Positions 7,801-17,765 of a stretch of DNA of 23,484 nt are shown here, in pieces. The notes beneath the pieces are model-generated. The model saw nothing but the letters and a program-made list of their open reading frames with translations. It was not told the DNA's origin and made no database searches. Source of the stretch: an uncultured Idiomarina sp. Lineage in GTDB: Bacteria; Pseudomonadota; Gammaproteobacteria; Enterobacterales; Alteromonadaceae. A program made the translations under genes and the position numbers. The stretch covers positions 1 through 23,484 of the forward strand of contig CAMPHF010000016.1 in NCBI GenBank assembly GCA_946885915.1, written 5' to 3'. The first letter of the stretch is position 1. Every line of letters starts with the position of its first letter.

Positions 7801-8682
7801 CTATTGACAACGGGTTGCAGAAAGCATCACCCAGTCGCCCTGAATTCGAGGTTCATCGAATCTGAATCGATCTTGATAGGCAGCTTGAACGGCATCAATT
7901 TGGCGTTCAAGAATACCTGATAGCACCAATTGGCCACCAACTTTGACATAGTTACCAATGACTTCCGCCAGTTCTTGTAGCGGGCCTGCAAGTACGTTCG
8001 CAAGCACCACATCAGCTTCTAACGCGGGTTGCTTGGTAGGTAGGTAAACTTCGATCTGCTCACCAACCCCATTCCGCGCAGCATTATCACGAGTCGCAAG
8101 CAGGGCTTGTTTGTCGATATCAATACCAATGGCCCGCTGGGCACCAAGCAACAATGCGGCAATAGCTAAGATGCCCGAGCCACAGCCAAAATCAACCACG
8201 GTAGCCGCGCTTAATGAGTGGCGATCGAGCCAATTTAAACACAGCGCTGTGGTTGGGTGAGTGCCGGTACCAAATGCCATACCTGGGTCGAGCATCACAT
8301 TCACCGCATTTGGATCTGGTATCTCACGCCAACTTGGGCAAATCCATAAGCGCTCACCACAACGAATAGGATGGAAGTTGTCCATCCATTCACGCTCCCA
8401 ATCTTTGTCTTCAAGGGCATCGGTTTTATAGCTAAGGTGCTCGGTGAACGGAGGTACCTGGCGCAGCGCCTTGAGAACTGGTTGCAGATCAAAATCTGCC
8501 TCATACAATCCAGTAATTAAGGTTTCCTGCCAATACAGAACCTCGCCAAGCGGCGGCTCAAAAATAGGGGTGTCTTTGGCGTCACGATAGGTCACGGCTT
8601 GCGCGCCTTGCTCGAACATGAGCTCGCCAACTTGCGGCGCCTGTTGTTCAGACGCCGCAACGGTTAGTTGAATCCAAGGCAT
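7801..8682 (-). CDS. prmA: Ribosomal protein L11 methyltransferase
   Basis: PrmA uses SAM to trimethylate several amino groups of ribosomal protein L11. The product has exactly 293 residues, the length of the E. coli enzyme. The N-terminal substrate domain starts MPWIQLTVAASEQQAPQVGE, the linker region holds WEREWMDNFHPIRCGERLWICPSW and LDPGMAFGTGTHPTT, and the catalytic domain shows VVDFGCGSGILAIAALLLG and the NVLAGPLQEL motif. The start codon lies 6 bp after the accC stop, so it is in the accBC transcript. This aroQ-accB-accC-prmA linkage is widespread in Gammaproteobacteria. Confidence 0.97.
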   Translation of the reverse strand: MPWIQLTVAASEQQAPQVGELMFEQGAQAVTYRDAKDTPIFEPPLGEVLYWQETLITGLYEADFDLQPVLKALRQVPPFTEHLSYKTDALEDKDWEREWMDNFHPIRCGERLWICPSWREIPDPNAVNVMLDPGMAFGTGTHPTTALCLNWLDRHSLSAATVVDFGCGSGILAIAALLLGAQRAIGIDIDKQALLATRDNAARNGVGEQIEVYLPTKQPALEADVVLANVLAGPLQELAEVIGNYVKVGGQLVLSGILERQIDAVQAAYQDRFRFDEPRIQGDWVMLSATRCQ

Positions 8683-8688
8683 AGTGGC

Positions 8689-10038
8689 TTAATGTCCGCC
8701 CATGCCGAGTTTCTTCTCGAGATAGTGAATATTAGTGCCGCCTTGCTGGAATTTTTCATCCGCCATAATATCTTTTTGTAGCGGAATATTGGTTTTAATG
8801 CCTTCCATAATCACTTCACTCAACGCATTACGCATTCTTGCAATGGCCACTTCACGAGTTTCTCCGTAGGTAATGAGTTTACCGATCATGGAGTCATAGT
8901 TAGGTGGTACGCGATAATCGGCGTACACGTGAGAATCCCACCGGACGCCCAAGCCACCGGGTGGGTGGAATCGGGTAATCGTACCTGGCGATGGAATAAA
9001 GGTTTTTGGATCTTCGGCATTGATACGACATTCAATGGCATGACCACGAACTTGAACATCGGCTTGCTTAATTGATAGCTTCTCACCCGAAGCAATGCGC
9101 AGTTGTTCTTTAATCAAGTCGATGCCGGTCACCATTTCGGTCACTGGGTGCTCAACTTGGATCCGGGTGTTCATTTCGATGAAATAAAACTCACCGTTTT
9201 CATATAAGAACTCGAACGTACCGGCACCGCGATAGCCAATCTCAATACAAGCTTGCGCACAACGGTTGCCGATAAACTGCCGTAGTTCTTCAGTAATACC
9301 TGGCGCCGGCGCTTCTTCTACCACTTTTTGGTGGCGGCGTTGCATTGAACAGTCGCGCTCACCCAAGTGAATTGCATTTCCTTGACCATCGGCTAGCACT
9401 TGCACTTCAACATGGCGCGGGTTCTCGAGGAACTTTTCCATGTATACCACCGGGTTGCCAAAGGCCGCACCAGCTTCTGCTTGGGTAGTTGTGATCGCAC
9501 GTAATAGTTCGCCTTCTTCGCGCACTACCCGCATGCCACGACCACCACCGCCGCCAGCAGCTTTGACAATAATCGGATAACCAATACGGCGAGCAATCTC
9601 GATATTTTGCTGATCATCATCGCCAAGTGGGCCATCAGAACCGGGTACACATGGCACTCCTGCTTCCTTCATGGCTCTAATGGCGGAGACTTTGTCCCCC
9701 ATTAAGCGAATGACGTCTGCCGTTGGGCCGACAAAAACAAACCCTGATTGCTCAACTTGTTCGGCAAAATCGGCATTTTCTGCAAGAAATCCGTAGCCAG
9801 GGTGAATCGCCTGGGCGTCGGTAATTTCCGCCGCACTAATAATGCGCGGAATATTAAGGTAACTGTCGGTCGCTGGCGCATTGCCAATACAAATTGACTC
9901 GTCTGCCAACAATACGTGCTTGAGGTTGCGATCGACTGTGGAGTGAACCGCAACGGTTTCAATGCCAAGCTCTTTGCAAGCGCGTAATACACGCAGTGCA
10001 ATTTCGCCTCGATTGGCTATAACCACCTTTTTTAACAT
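8689..10038 (-). CDS. accC: Biotin carboxylase subunit of acetyl-CoA carboxylase
   Basis: AccC carboxylates the biotin carried on AccB using ATP and bicarbonate, the first half-reaction of malonyl-CoA formation in fatty-acid synthesis. The 449-residue product equals the E. coli length. It shows [41 protein letters not shown], the ATP-grasp glycine loop [47 protein letters not shown] and the active-site segment [16 protein letters not shown]. An AGGA Shine-Dalgarno precedes ATG. It follows accB by 23 bp and is followed by prmA at 6 bp. Confidence 0.98.
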   Translation of the reverse strand: MLKKVVIANRGEIALRVLRACKELGIETVAVHSTVDRNLKHVLLADESICIGNAPATDSYLNIPRIISAAEITDAQAIHPGYGFLAENADFAEQVEQSGFVFVGPTADVIRLMGDKVSAIRAMKEAGVPCVPGSDGPLGDDDQQNIEIARRIGYPIIVKAAGGGGGRGMRVVREEGELLRAITTTQAEAGAAFGNPVVYMEKFLENPRHVEVQVLADGQGNAIHLGERDCSMQRRHQKVVEEAPAPGITEELRQFIGNRCAQACIEIGYRGAGTFEFLYENGEFYFIEMNTRIQVEHPVTEMVTGIDLIKEQLRIASGEKLSIKQADVQVRGHAIECRINAEDPKTFIPSPGTITRFHPPGGLGVRWDSHVYADYRVPPNYDSMIGKLITYGETREVAIARMRNALSEVIMEGIKTNIPLQKDIMADEKFQQGGTNIHYLEKKLGMGGH

Positions 10039-10061
10039 GACGTTATCCTGTCGGTTGCCGC

Positions 10062-10523
10062 TTACTCAACGATGAACAATGGTTGATCGAACTCAACAGG
10101 TTCGCCGTTTTCAACCAAGATTTCGCGCACTACGCCGGCTTTATCCGACTCAATTTGGTTCATCATTTTCATGGCTTCTACGATGCACAGTGTGTCACCC
10201 ACGTTTACCCGTTGGCCCACGCTGACAAAATCTTTAGCGCCAGGCGCTGGTGCTGCATAGAAAGTACCAACCATTGGTGACTTCACGACATGACCACTGA
10301 TTTCTTTAGCTGCCGGGGCAGGTGCTTCTGCTGCTGGCGCGCTTGCTTGTGGCGCTTGTTGCATCATCGGCTGTTGCATCATTGGCATGGCTTGGTAAGT
10401 CATCGCTTGCGCACTACCGCCACGGTGAATACGAACTGACTCTTCACCTTCAGTGATTTCGAGTTCAGCGATCCCCGATTCCTCTACTAATTCAATCAGT
10501 TTCTTGATTTTGCGAATATCCAT
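10062..10523 (-). CDS. accB: Biotin carboxyl carrier protein of acetyl-CoA carboxylase
   Basis: AccB carries the biotin shuttled between AccC and the AccA/D carboxyltransferase. The 153-residue product (E. coli 156) has an N-terminal helix ([18 protein letters not shown]) and [13 protein letters not shown] linker rich in Met, Gln, Ala and Pro follows (about 40-72), then the biotinyl domain with the canonical [13 protein letters not shown]. The biotinylated lysine is K119. The thumb segment [14 protein letters not shown], typical of AccB, is present. It lies between aroQ (30 bp upstream) and accC (23 bp downstream). Confidence 0.98.
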   Translation of the reverse strand: MDIRKIKKLIELVEESGIAELEITEGEESVRIHRGGSAQAMTYQAMPMMQQPMMQQAPQASAPAAEAPAPAAKEISGHVVKSPMVGTFYAAPAPGAKDFVSVGQRVNVGDTLCIVEAMKMMNQIESDKAGVVREILVENGEPVEFDQPLFIVE

Positions 10524-10553
10524 GATCGTTTAATACCCCAGGGTTAAATTTAG

Positions 10554-11027
10554 TTATTGTGGAGATGATGTTTGTAAGTGTTGAGCTGCTGCTTGCAGCG
10601 CAAATATGTAACTGTGTGCGCCAAACCCGCAAATAACGCCTTGCGCGCGGTCGGCTAAATAAGAATGTTGGCGGAAGTCTTCACGCGCATGCACGTTGGT
10701 TAAGTGCACCTCAACAAAGGGAATTGCCACGCCAATTAAGGCGTCACGTAAAGCAAGGCTAGTATGAGTGTAAGCGCCGGCATTGATAATAATAAAGTCG
10801 ACTTCATCCGCTTGGGCCTGCTGTACCCAATCAATCAACTGACCTTCATGATTCGATTGTTTGCATTGCAGCGCAAAATTTAAGCTGGCTGCATGTTGTT
10901 GTAAGCGATTATTTAATGCAATTAGGGTGTCGGAACCATATAACTCAGGTTCACGCTGGCCCAGGAGGTTCAAATTTGGACCGTGTAAAACTAATACTGA
11001 GCCAATCATAGCGTTTGCTGTTGTCAT
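10554..11027 (-). CDS. aroQ: Type II 3-dehydroquinate dehydratase
   Basis: AroQ converts 3-dehydroquinate to 3-dehydroshikimate, step three of the shikimate pathway, through an enolate mechanism in a dodecamer. The 157-residue product has the type II signature [17 protein letters not shown] with the catalytic loop Tyr, then [49 protein letters not shown] with the catalytic His, and [23 protein letters not shown]. The start is uncertain: ATG at 11027 or the in-frame ATG at 11009, which would give the usual short N-terminus. Neither has a good Shine-Dalgarno. It heads the aroQ-accB-accC-prmA group. Confidence 0.96.
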   Translation of the reverse strand: MTTANAMIGSVLVLHGPNLNLLGQREPELYGSDTLIALNNRLQQHAASLNFALQCKQSNHEGQLIDWVQQAQADEVDFIIINAGAYTHTSLALRDALIGVAIPFVEVHLTNVHAREDFRQHSYLADRAQGVICGFGAHSYIFALQAAAQHLQTSSPQ

Positions 11028-11150
11028 ATATATCTGTATTTTGCCGTTAAAATTCGTGAAAAAGCATAGAAGTGAGCAGGATAATCAAAAAGCAGAATAG
11101 ATTCTCGACTTTTTGTGACAAACGCGCTCGAATTTTAATGAATGAAAGCC

Positions 11151-11156
11151 ATTATA
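11151..11156 (-). promoter_or_regulatory. consensus -10 box upstream of aroQ-accBC-prmA
   Basis: On the minus strand a perfect TATAAT lies at 11156-11151. The best -35 (TTGCTG, 19 bp upstream) is weak. Transcription would start near 11144, giving a leader of about 117 nt before aroQ. Confidence 0.45.
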
Positions 11157-11197
11157 GGCATAATTGACCATAACGCAGCAAAATACTGGTCTTATCA

Positions 11198-11221
11198 GCG
11201 CAATTGTCGACACAATTGCGC
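11198..11221 (-). other. perfect 10-bp inverted repeat directly after dsbD
   Basis: GCGCAATTGT at 11198-11207 and ACAATTGCGC at 11212-11221 form a perfect stem with a 4-nt loop, starting one base after the dsbD stop codon. No T tract follows on the minus strand (TGATAAGACC). It may protect or pause the cutA-dsbD mRNA, act with Rho, or be a protein site upstream of aroQ. Confidence 0.5.
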
Positions 11222-11222
11222 G

Positions 11223-13052
11223 TTAGTCGGTGACAACCAGCGCAGGGGTGGGCGCGGCTTTGGTACCTGCGGCTTGCGCTACTTGGCGTAAATGCGCTGC
11301 AAATTCCTCGGCGTTCATAAAGCCCGTCACCCGCAACCCGGTCAGTTCATTGCCGTTAGCATCGAAGAACAAGATGCTCGGCAAACCAAGCACCTGATAG
11401 TCCTGCATAAATTGCCGGTTTGCGGGAGTGTTGTCGGTTAAATCTACTTGCAGCGCTTGCCCAGTTTGTAGCAGCTGTTGAACCTGGGTATCGGTGAAGG
11501 TGTAGCGCTCGAATTCTTTACAGGCAACGCACCAATCAGCGTATAAATCGACCATAGTCCAGCTGTTGGCTTGTTGCACTTCGGTAGCCACCGCAGTGGT
11601 ACTGACGGTTTGCAGTGGCGCATGCTGTTGCGAATTGATCAACCATGGGAGTTGCCATGCAAAACCAGCGGCAATGCCGATAAAAATAATGCAGGCGCCA
11701 AGCGTTGCACGCCAGCCCCGCAACTGCTGCAACAGCACATGCAGTAGCATGACCCCAGCGACGATAAAATAAGCCAACCACAGATAACTACCCAGCTGCA
11801 CGCTTACCAGCCGTTCGACCATGAACACTGCGACCGCAATCAGTAACCAGGCAAAAATGTGCTTTACCGTATTAAGCCAAGGGCCACTTTGCGGCAGCCA
11901 GCGACCGCCACCGATAGCAACAATAATAAGTGGAATGCCCATGCCTATGCTTAGGGTAAAGAGTGCGAGGCCACCTAAAGCCACATCGCCTGATTGTGCG
12001 ATGAATAATAAAATGCCTGACAACGGCGCGGTGGTGCAGGGCGATACGACTAATCCGGATAATGCCCCCATCACCATGACACCGCCTAATGCTCCGCCTT
12101 GTTGACGATTCGCGAGGGCATCAATGCGTTGCTGCAAACCGCTTGGCAAGCGTAAGTCGTACCAACCAAATAAACTGCCGGCAAACAGCACAAACACCAG
12201 TGCCAATAGAGCCAGAATAAACGGATGCTGCAGCGCTGCTTGATACTGCAGGCCAGCAAGCGCTACCACAATGCCCAATAAGGTGTAGGTAATAGCCATA
12301 CCCAATACATAGCTTGCCGCTAATGCAAAAGCCCGCGGCCAACGCAGGCGGCCATCGCTGGCTTGGCGTTGTTGCCCCATAATAATGGTAGAAATAATCG
12401 GGTACATCGGAAACACACATGGCGTGAAGGCAAGTCCAATACCAAGCGCTAAAAATATCAGTAGGGTGAGCGGCAGCGCTTGTTGCTGCAACTGTGCCAC
12501 AAACGGATTAGTAAGCTGCTGGCTGGCTGCTTGTACTTGGTTAAAAGTATCTGGAGTGGCGACTGAGGCAGATGCTGCGCCGCCAGCAAAGCTGATGTTG
12601 TGAGTTTCGGGCGGGTAGCAAAGCCCGGCATCTGCGCAGCCTTGGTAATGAATAGTCAGTTGTTGTCCGGCGCGCTCAGAAACTAGCGGAATAGAGACTT
12701 CAACCTGACCGCGATACACCACCGAGTTACCGAAGAACTCGTCATAGTGGTCCACCCCAGGTGGAAGTGTGACAGCTTCTGCAAGTAAGGATTCCGGTTC
12801 AAATTTAAAGCGATGCTGATAAAGGTAGTAGTCGTCGGTAATATCAAAACGAATAGTGAGCGTATTCCCGCGCTCGCGAAAATCGAACCGAAACGCTTCG
12901 GTGACCGGCAAAAAATCGGGTTGGGCAAAGGGGTCGGCTTGGCCAAAGGCTGGCGCATCAGAGTTAAATTGAGCTTGCGCCGTGGGGCTCGTTAGGCCGG
13001 CTAGAGAGATAGCAACGACCACCCACAACTTCATCCACCATTGCTTATTCAC
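11223..13052 (-). CDS. dsbD: Thiol:disulfide interchange protein DsbD
   Basis: DsbD moves electrons from cytoplasmic thioredoxin across the inner membrane to periplasmic DsbC, DsbG and CcmG. The 609-residue product has all three parts. A signal peptide ends near AQA and is followed by the periplasmic alpha domain with CADAGLCYPP. An eight-helix membrane domain (about 190-470) follows, with paired cysteines in FTPCVFPMYPI and VVSPCTTAPLSG. The C-terminal thioredoxin-like gamma domain has WCVACK, cysteines at about 508 and 511. Translation most likely begins at the GTG at 13052, which has AAGGT eight bases upstream; an in-frame ATG lies six codons later. It follows cutA by 13 bp, the same cutA-dsbD pairing as in E. 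coli. Confidence 0.96.
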   Translation of the reverse strand: MNKQWWMKLWVVVAISLAGLTSPTAQAQFNSDAPAFGQADPFAQPDFLPVTEAFRFDFRERGNTLTIRFDITDDYYLYQHRFKFEPESLLAEAVTLPPGVDHYDEFFGNSVVYRGQVEVSIPLVSERAGQQLTIHYQGCADAGLCYPPETHNISFAGGAASASVATPDTFNQVQAASQQLTNPFVAQLQQQALPLTLLIFLALGIGLAFTPCVFPMYPIISTIIMGQQRQASDGRLRWPRAFALAASYVLGMAITYTLLGIVVALAGLQYQAALQHPFILALLALVFVLFAGSLFGWYDLRLPSGLQQRIDALANRQQGGALGGVMVMGALSGLVVSPCTTAPLSGILLFIAQSGDVALGGLALFTLSIGMGIPLIIVAIGGGRWLPQSGPWLNTVKHIFAWLLIAVAVFMVERLVSVQLGSYLWLAYFIVAGVMLLHVLLQQLRGWRATLGACIIFIGIAAGFAWQLPWLINSQQHAPLQTVSTTAVATEVQQANSWTMVDLYADWCVACKEFERYTFTDTQVQQLLQTGQALQVDLTDNTPANRQFMQDYQVLGLPSILFFDANGNELTGLRVTGFMNAEEFAAHLRQVAQAAGTKAAPTPALVVTD

Positions 13053-13065
13053 GTAGTACTACCTT

Positions 13066-13407
13066 CTATTGGTTCTTAGGATCGTTACCTTGTCCGCTCA
13101 CCACTTGTTCCAACCATTGTTGGTAAGGTTCGCTTGCGGTTGCTTTCCAAATCAATAATTCCGGCGTGTCATACGGATGTGAGCTCAATAGCGCTTCTTT
13201 TAGAGCTTCAGCACAGTCAGCTGTGGTTTTCATTAGCACTAGCACTTCCGAAGATTCCGCTAATTCATCCTGCCAATGATAAAGTGAAAGCACCTGCGGC
13301 AGCAAACTGACACATCCGACTAAACCACGCTGCAAAAGTTCACGGGCAACTGTCTTCGCATCTGTGACTGACGCAAAACTCGATAGCATCATGACGGTCT
13401 GTTGCAT
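13066..13407 (-). CDS. cutA: CutA1 divalent-ion tolerance protein
   Basis: CutA is a small trimeric PII-like protein linked to copper tolerance; its exact biochemical role is unresolved. The product is 113 residues (E. coli 112). Visible motifs are ARELLQRGLVGCVSLLPQVLSLYHWQDELAESSEVLVLMKT and SHPYDTPELLIW, both typical of the family. The ATG at 13407 is chosen because AGGAG lies eight bases before it. An in-frame GTG at 13416 lies within the RBS itself and is unlikely. The gene is first in cutA-dsbD and divergent from groES. Confidence 0.95.
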   Translation of the reverse strand: MQQTVMMLSSFASVTDAKTVARELLQRGLVGCVSLLPQVLSLYHWQDELAESSEVLVLMKTTADCAEALKEALLSSHPYDTPELLIWKATASEPYQQWLEQVVSGQGNDPKNQ

Positions 13408-13477
13408 GTAAGTCACTCCTTCGCCTGAATATAGCTATCAGTATACGGAAAAAATGAAAAAAAATTTGCACTCACAC

Positions 13478-13505
13478 CTTGTGTTCAGGAAATTCCGCCC
13501 CATTT
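13478..13505 (+). promoter_or_regulatory. sigma-32-type heat-shock promoter of groESL
   Basis: CTTGTGT at 13478-13484 resembles the heat-shock -35 (CTTGAAA). It is separated by 13 bp from CCCCATTT at 13498-13505, an exact match to the sigma-32 -10 (CCCCATnT). It sits about 80 nt upstream of groES. The CIRCE element seen in HrcA-controlled groE operons is not apparent. Confidence 0.85.
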
Positions 13506-13582
13506 CCTATGCACAATCTTTTTAACGGCCGTGTTATTACGCGGTGGTTCATCAACCCAACTTGGTTTAGGAGTTATCAAGC

Positions 13583-13876
13583 ATGAAACTTCGTCCTTTA
13601 CATGATCGTGTGATCATCAAACGCTCAGAAGCTGAAAGCAAATCAGCCGGTGGCATCGTCTTAACTGGCTCTGCAGCTGAAAAATCAACGCGCGGCGAAA
13701 TCGTTGCCGTTGGCAAAGGCCGCATCTTAGAAAACGGCGACGTGAAAGCGCTCGACGTTAAAGTTGGCGACAAAGTGCTATTTAGCGAAGGCTATGGCGT
13801 GAAAACCGAAAAAATCGACGGCGAAGAATACCTCATCATGAGCGAATCTGACATTTTAGCCGTGGTTGAAGGCTAA
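13583..13876 (+). CDS. groES: Co-chaperonin GroES
   Basis: GroES forms the heptameric lid of the GroEL folding chamber in the cytoplasm. The 97-residue product is full length. It begins [14 protein letters not shown]. The mobile loop is [18 protein letters not shown], followed by [10 protein letters not shown], and it ends DILAVVEG as in E. coli. A GGAG Shine-Dalgarno precedes ATG. It is first in a two-gene operon under the sigma-32-type promoter, with 46 bp to groEL. Confidence 0.99.
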   Translation: MKLRPLHDRVIIKRSEAESKSAGGIVLTGSAAEKSTRGEIVAVGKGRILENGDVKALDVKVGDKVLFSEGYGVKTEKIDGEEYLIMSESDILAVVEG

Positions 13877-13898
13877 GCAATCGTTCTTAGGTTTCTGA

Positions 13899-15557
<1,659 letters not shown>

Positions 15558-15588
15558 GCCAGCCCTGGGTCTTGGAAACAAGTACCTC

Positions 15589-15621
15589 AAAAAGGCGATG
15601 CAGATTTGCATCGCCTTTTTT
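15589..15621 (+). terminator. intrinsic terminator of groESL
   Basis: A perfect 14-bp stem, 15589-15602 with 15607-15620, has the loop GATT. It is A-rich on the 5' side and ends in a run of T residues, 31 nt after the groEL stop. Confidence 0.95.
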
Positions 15622-15630
15622 ATGCGTGAT

Positions 15631-15644
15631 TGTGGTTAACCACA
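15631..15644. promoter_or_regulatory. 14-bp perfect palindrome, possible operator
   Basis: TGTGGTTAACCACA is a perfect palindrome located between the groEL terminator and the promoter region of the DUF3016 gene. A further GTTAAC follows at 15645-15650. It is a plausible dimeric repressor or activator site, but I do not recognise the regulator. Confidence 0.35.
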
Positions 15645-15704
15645 GTTAACGGGCGTAACAGGATAAGGGCGCTAAAACTGAACTTCCGTCAGTAACTATT
15701 GGTC

Positions 15705-15710
15705 TATACT
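15705..15710 (+). promoter_or_regulatory. candidate -10 box of the DUF3016 gene
   Basis: TATACT matches the sigma-70 -10 in 5 of 6 positions and lies about 70 nt upstream of the start codon. No convincing -35 is present at the right spacing, which would suit an activator-dependent promoter. Confidence 0.4.
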
Positions 15711-15781
15711 AATTACAGAACCTATGGGGCAGCAGTCTTAATGAATGCGACCTGTAGTAGCAACCACCGAAGGAGGTGACT

Positions 15782-16288
15782 ATGCGTCGTTTAGCTTGGA
15801 CAGTGGCTGCTTTATTGGCTGTGCCGATGGCACATGCTGGTACGGCAGAAGTAAAATGGTTAGAAGATTTCGATAAGTATTCTGATGTGCATCCCGCGGA
15901 CAATATGAAAAGCCGGTTTCATGAGCGCATCAAAACTGACTTAACCGCGCACTTTAATGAGTTAGCGGCGAGTTTACCTGAAGGTTATGTATGGAAAATC
16001 GATGTGAAAGACATTGATTTGGCAGGCGATGCGCAGCTTGGCCGTGTTGGCCAAACTGGCTGGATTCGGGTTGTTGATGATATTTACTTTCCGAAGGTGT
16101 CCTTTAGCTACGACATCGTCAATCGTGACGGCAAGGTCGTAGAGTCTGGTACGGCCGACGTGAAGGATATGAGCTTCCTCGATCGCATTGCTGGCACACG
16201 TACCCAACGCAGTTCATTTTTGTACTATGAGCGCGACATGCTAGACCAATGGTTTCGCACCACGCTTGCCGATAAAAAATTCGGTTAG
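15782..16288 (+). CDS. Secreted DUF3016 family protein
   Basis: The 168-residue product starts with a signal peptide (MRRLAWTVAALLAVPMAHA, cleavage after residue 19). The mature domain looks like DUF3016: the start EVKWLEDFDKYSDV, HFNELAASLPEGYVWKIDVKDIDLAGD, IRVVDDIYFPKVSFSY, and a C-terminal YYERDMLDQWF. Its function is unknown; periplasmic or outer-membrane-associated location is inferred from the signal peptide. AGGAGG at 15771-15776 fixes the ATG at 15782. An in-frame GTG at 15776 overlaps the RBS and is rejected. It has its own promoter region after the groESL terminator and ends sharing its stop bases with the convergent gene at 16285. Confidence 0.8.
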   Translation: MRRLAWTVAALLAVPMAHAGTAEVKWLEDFDKYSDVHPADNMKSRFHERIKTDLTAHFNELAASLPEGYVWKIDVKDIDLAGDAQLGRVGQTGWIRVVDDIYFPKVSFSYDIVNRDGKVVESGTADVKDMSFLDRIAGTRTQRSSFLYYERDMLDQWFRTTLADKKFG

Positions 16289-16593
16289 CCGGCCTGGCGA
16301 ACCTGCTTTAAGGTCGCCAATGTACTTAACATAAGCTGCATGCGGACGATGACCGCTTGCAGCTTTGTTTCATCTGCAGGGGTTTGACGCCACGCATCAT
16401 AGTGTTCGGTTAGCTCTTGTAAATAAGGCTGAAAGCGGTTGCTTTGGGTGTCGAACACGCTATCGGTTGCAAATACTTCGGTAAACTTAGCGCCACCTTG
16501 TTGACGAATTTGCTCTAGATACTGGTCGGCATCGATAACTTGCCGATAAATATCTTGTAGTTGTACCTGAATTTGCGCATTAATTTTATCCAT
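16285..16593 (-). CDS. Small helical protein, unknown; weak resemblance to PriC-type proteins
   Basis: A 102-residue protein that appears entirely alpha-helical and has no signal or membrane segment. It begins MDKINAQIQVQLQDIYRQVIDADQYLEQIR. The middle VFDTQSNRFQPYLQELTEHYDAW and the final helix MQLMLSTLATLKQVRQ recall the N-terminal helical pattern of primosomal replication protein PriC, which is longer (about 175 aa). I cannot confirm homology, so function is unassigned. AGAGGTAGAA directly precedes the ATG, supporting translation. It lies 45 bp downstream of epmB on the same strand and probably shares its transcript. Its TAA overlaps the TAG of the convergent DUF3016 gene. Confidence 0.75.
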   Translation of the reverse strand: MDKINAQIQVQLQDIYRQVIDADQYLEQIRQQGGAKFTEVFATDSVFDTQSNRFQPYLQELTEHYDAWRQTPADETKLQAVIVRMQLMLSTLATLKQVRQAG

Positions 16594-16638
16594 TTCTACC
16601 TCTTTACGACTTCAAATTGTGCTTACTATTTACTGTAT

Positions 16639-17655
16639 TCATACTAACGGTGTTTTACTCAACTCGCCGGCTTCTTCACGTACCAATTTCGGCACTAAAA
16701 AGCCTGGTAGCTGTGTGCGTAATTGTTGCATGAGCTGAAGCGCTTCGGCATCTTCAACTAAAAAGTGGCTCGCCCCTGCTACCCTGTCCAACACGTGCAA
16801 GTAATAGGGTAGTACTTGAGCGGCAAACAAACGCTCACTCAATACGGCAAGCGTTTCCGCATGATCATTGACGCCTTTTAGCAACACACTTTGGTTTAGT
16901 AGTGTAACCCCTGCCTGGCGCCAGGTGCTTAAGCCATCAACTAATGCGGGACTAATTTCTTGCGCATGGTTAGCGTGCAATACCAAAATAATTTGTAAGC
17001 CGGTCGCGATGAGATCGTTGGCCAGCTGAGTCACAAGACGCTGCGGAATAACAATGGGTAAGCGGCTATGAATTCGCAGTCTTTTTACATGCGGAATGTT
17101 TGCCAGCGCCTGAGCAAACGCAATAATTGCAGAGTCGTTGGCCATGAGCGGGTCGCCACCACTTAAAATAACCTCGTTCAACTCGGGATGCGCTTGCACA
17201 TAAGCCAATACTTGTTGGCGCTGTGACTTGCCTAAAGTGTTGTCGGCATAAGGAAAATGACGGCGAAAACAGTAGCGACAATTCACCGCACAACCACCTC
17301 TAAATAATACCAAAACCCGCGATGGGTACTTGTGCAGTAAGCCTGGAATCACCGCGTCGTGTTCGGCTAACGGGTCGGTAATAAAGCCCGTAGCTGCTTC
17401 AAACTCAGCTTGCTGTGGTAAAACTTGTCGGAGTAATGGGTCGTTTATGTCGCCAGGCTTCATCAGATCGGCAAACGGACGCGGCACTAACATCGGGAAC
17501 AGCTCGCGGGCGGCTTGATGCTGGGCAACTAGCTCTGGATCTAGGCCTAAATATTCGGCTAATTCTAACGGCGTTTTAAACGCGCGGGCTAGCTCCGCCT
17601 GCCAAGCGGGACGCATGGATATGTCGAGCGATTGAGCTGGTGACGCCGCTGTCAT
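16639..17655 (-). CDS. epmB: EF-P beta-lysylation protein EpmB (lysine 2,3-aminomutase type)
   Basis: EpmB is a radical-SAM, PLP-dependent enzyme converting (S)-alpha-lysine to (R)-beta-lysine, the donor for EF-P modification. The 338-residue product is close to E. coli EpmB (342). The Fe-S cluster motif CxxxCxxC is at C122, C126 and C129 in GGCAVNCRYCFRRHFPY. SGGDPL, IRIHSR-like LRIHSRLPIVIP, ILVLHANHAQEI and the short C-terminal VPKLVREEAGEL with a candidate PLP lysine also fit. AAGG precedes the ATG. It is divergent from efp across 110 bp, linking enzyme and substrate genes. Confidence 0.96.
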   Translation of the reverse strand: MTAASPAQSLDISMRPAWQAELARAFKTPLELAEYLGLDPELVAQHQAARELFPMLVPRPFADLMKPGDINDPLLRQVLPQQAEFEAATGFITDPLAEHDAVIPGLLHKYPSRVLVLFRGGCAVNCRYCFRRHFPYADNTLGKSQRQQVLAYVQAHPELNEVILSGGDPLMANDSAIIAFAQALANIPHVKRLRIHSRLPIVIPQRLVTQLANDLIATGLQIILVLHANHAQEISPALVDGLSTWRQAGVTLLNQSVLLKGVNDHAETLAVLSERLFAAQVLPYYLHVLDRVAGASHFLVEDAEALQLMQQLRTQLPGFLVPKLVREEAGELSKTPLV

Positions 17656-17695
17656 TTAAAACTAACCTTATGTTGAATCCGAGCACGTATTTTAA

Positions 17696-17724
17696 CTGAA
17701 AATCGGCTAAGTTTGGTTTATTAT
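17696..17724 (+). promoter_or_regulatory. candidate sigma-70 promoter of efp
   Basis: CTGAAA at 17696-17701 (4/6) and TATTAT at 17719-17724 (5/6) are separated by 17 bp, giving a leader of about 35 nt before the efp start. It lies in the efp/epmB divergent spacer. Confidence 0.5.
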
Positions 17725-17765
17725 TGGTACCGACAGCAGTTCTGACGAACTTTTTTGAGGACTTT

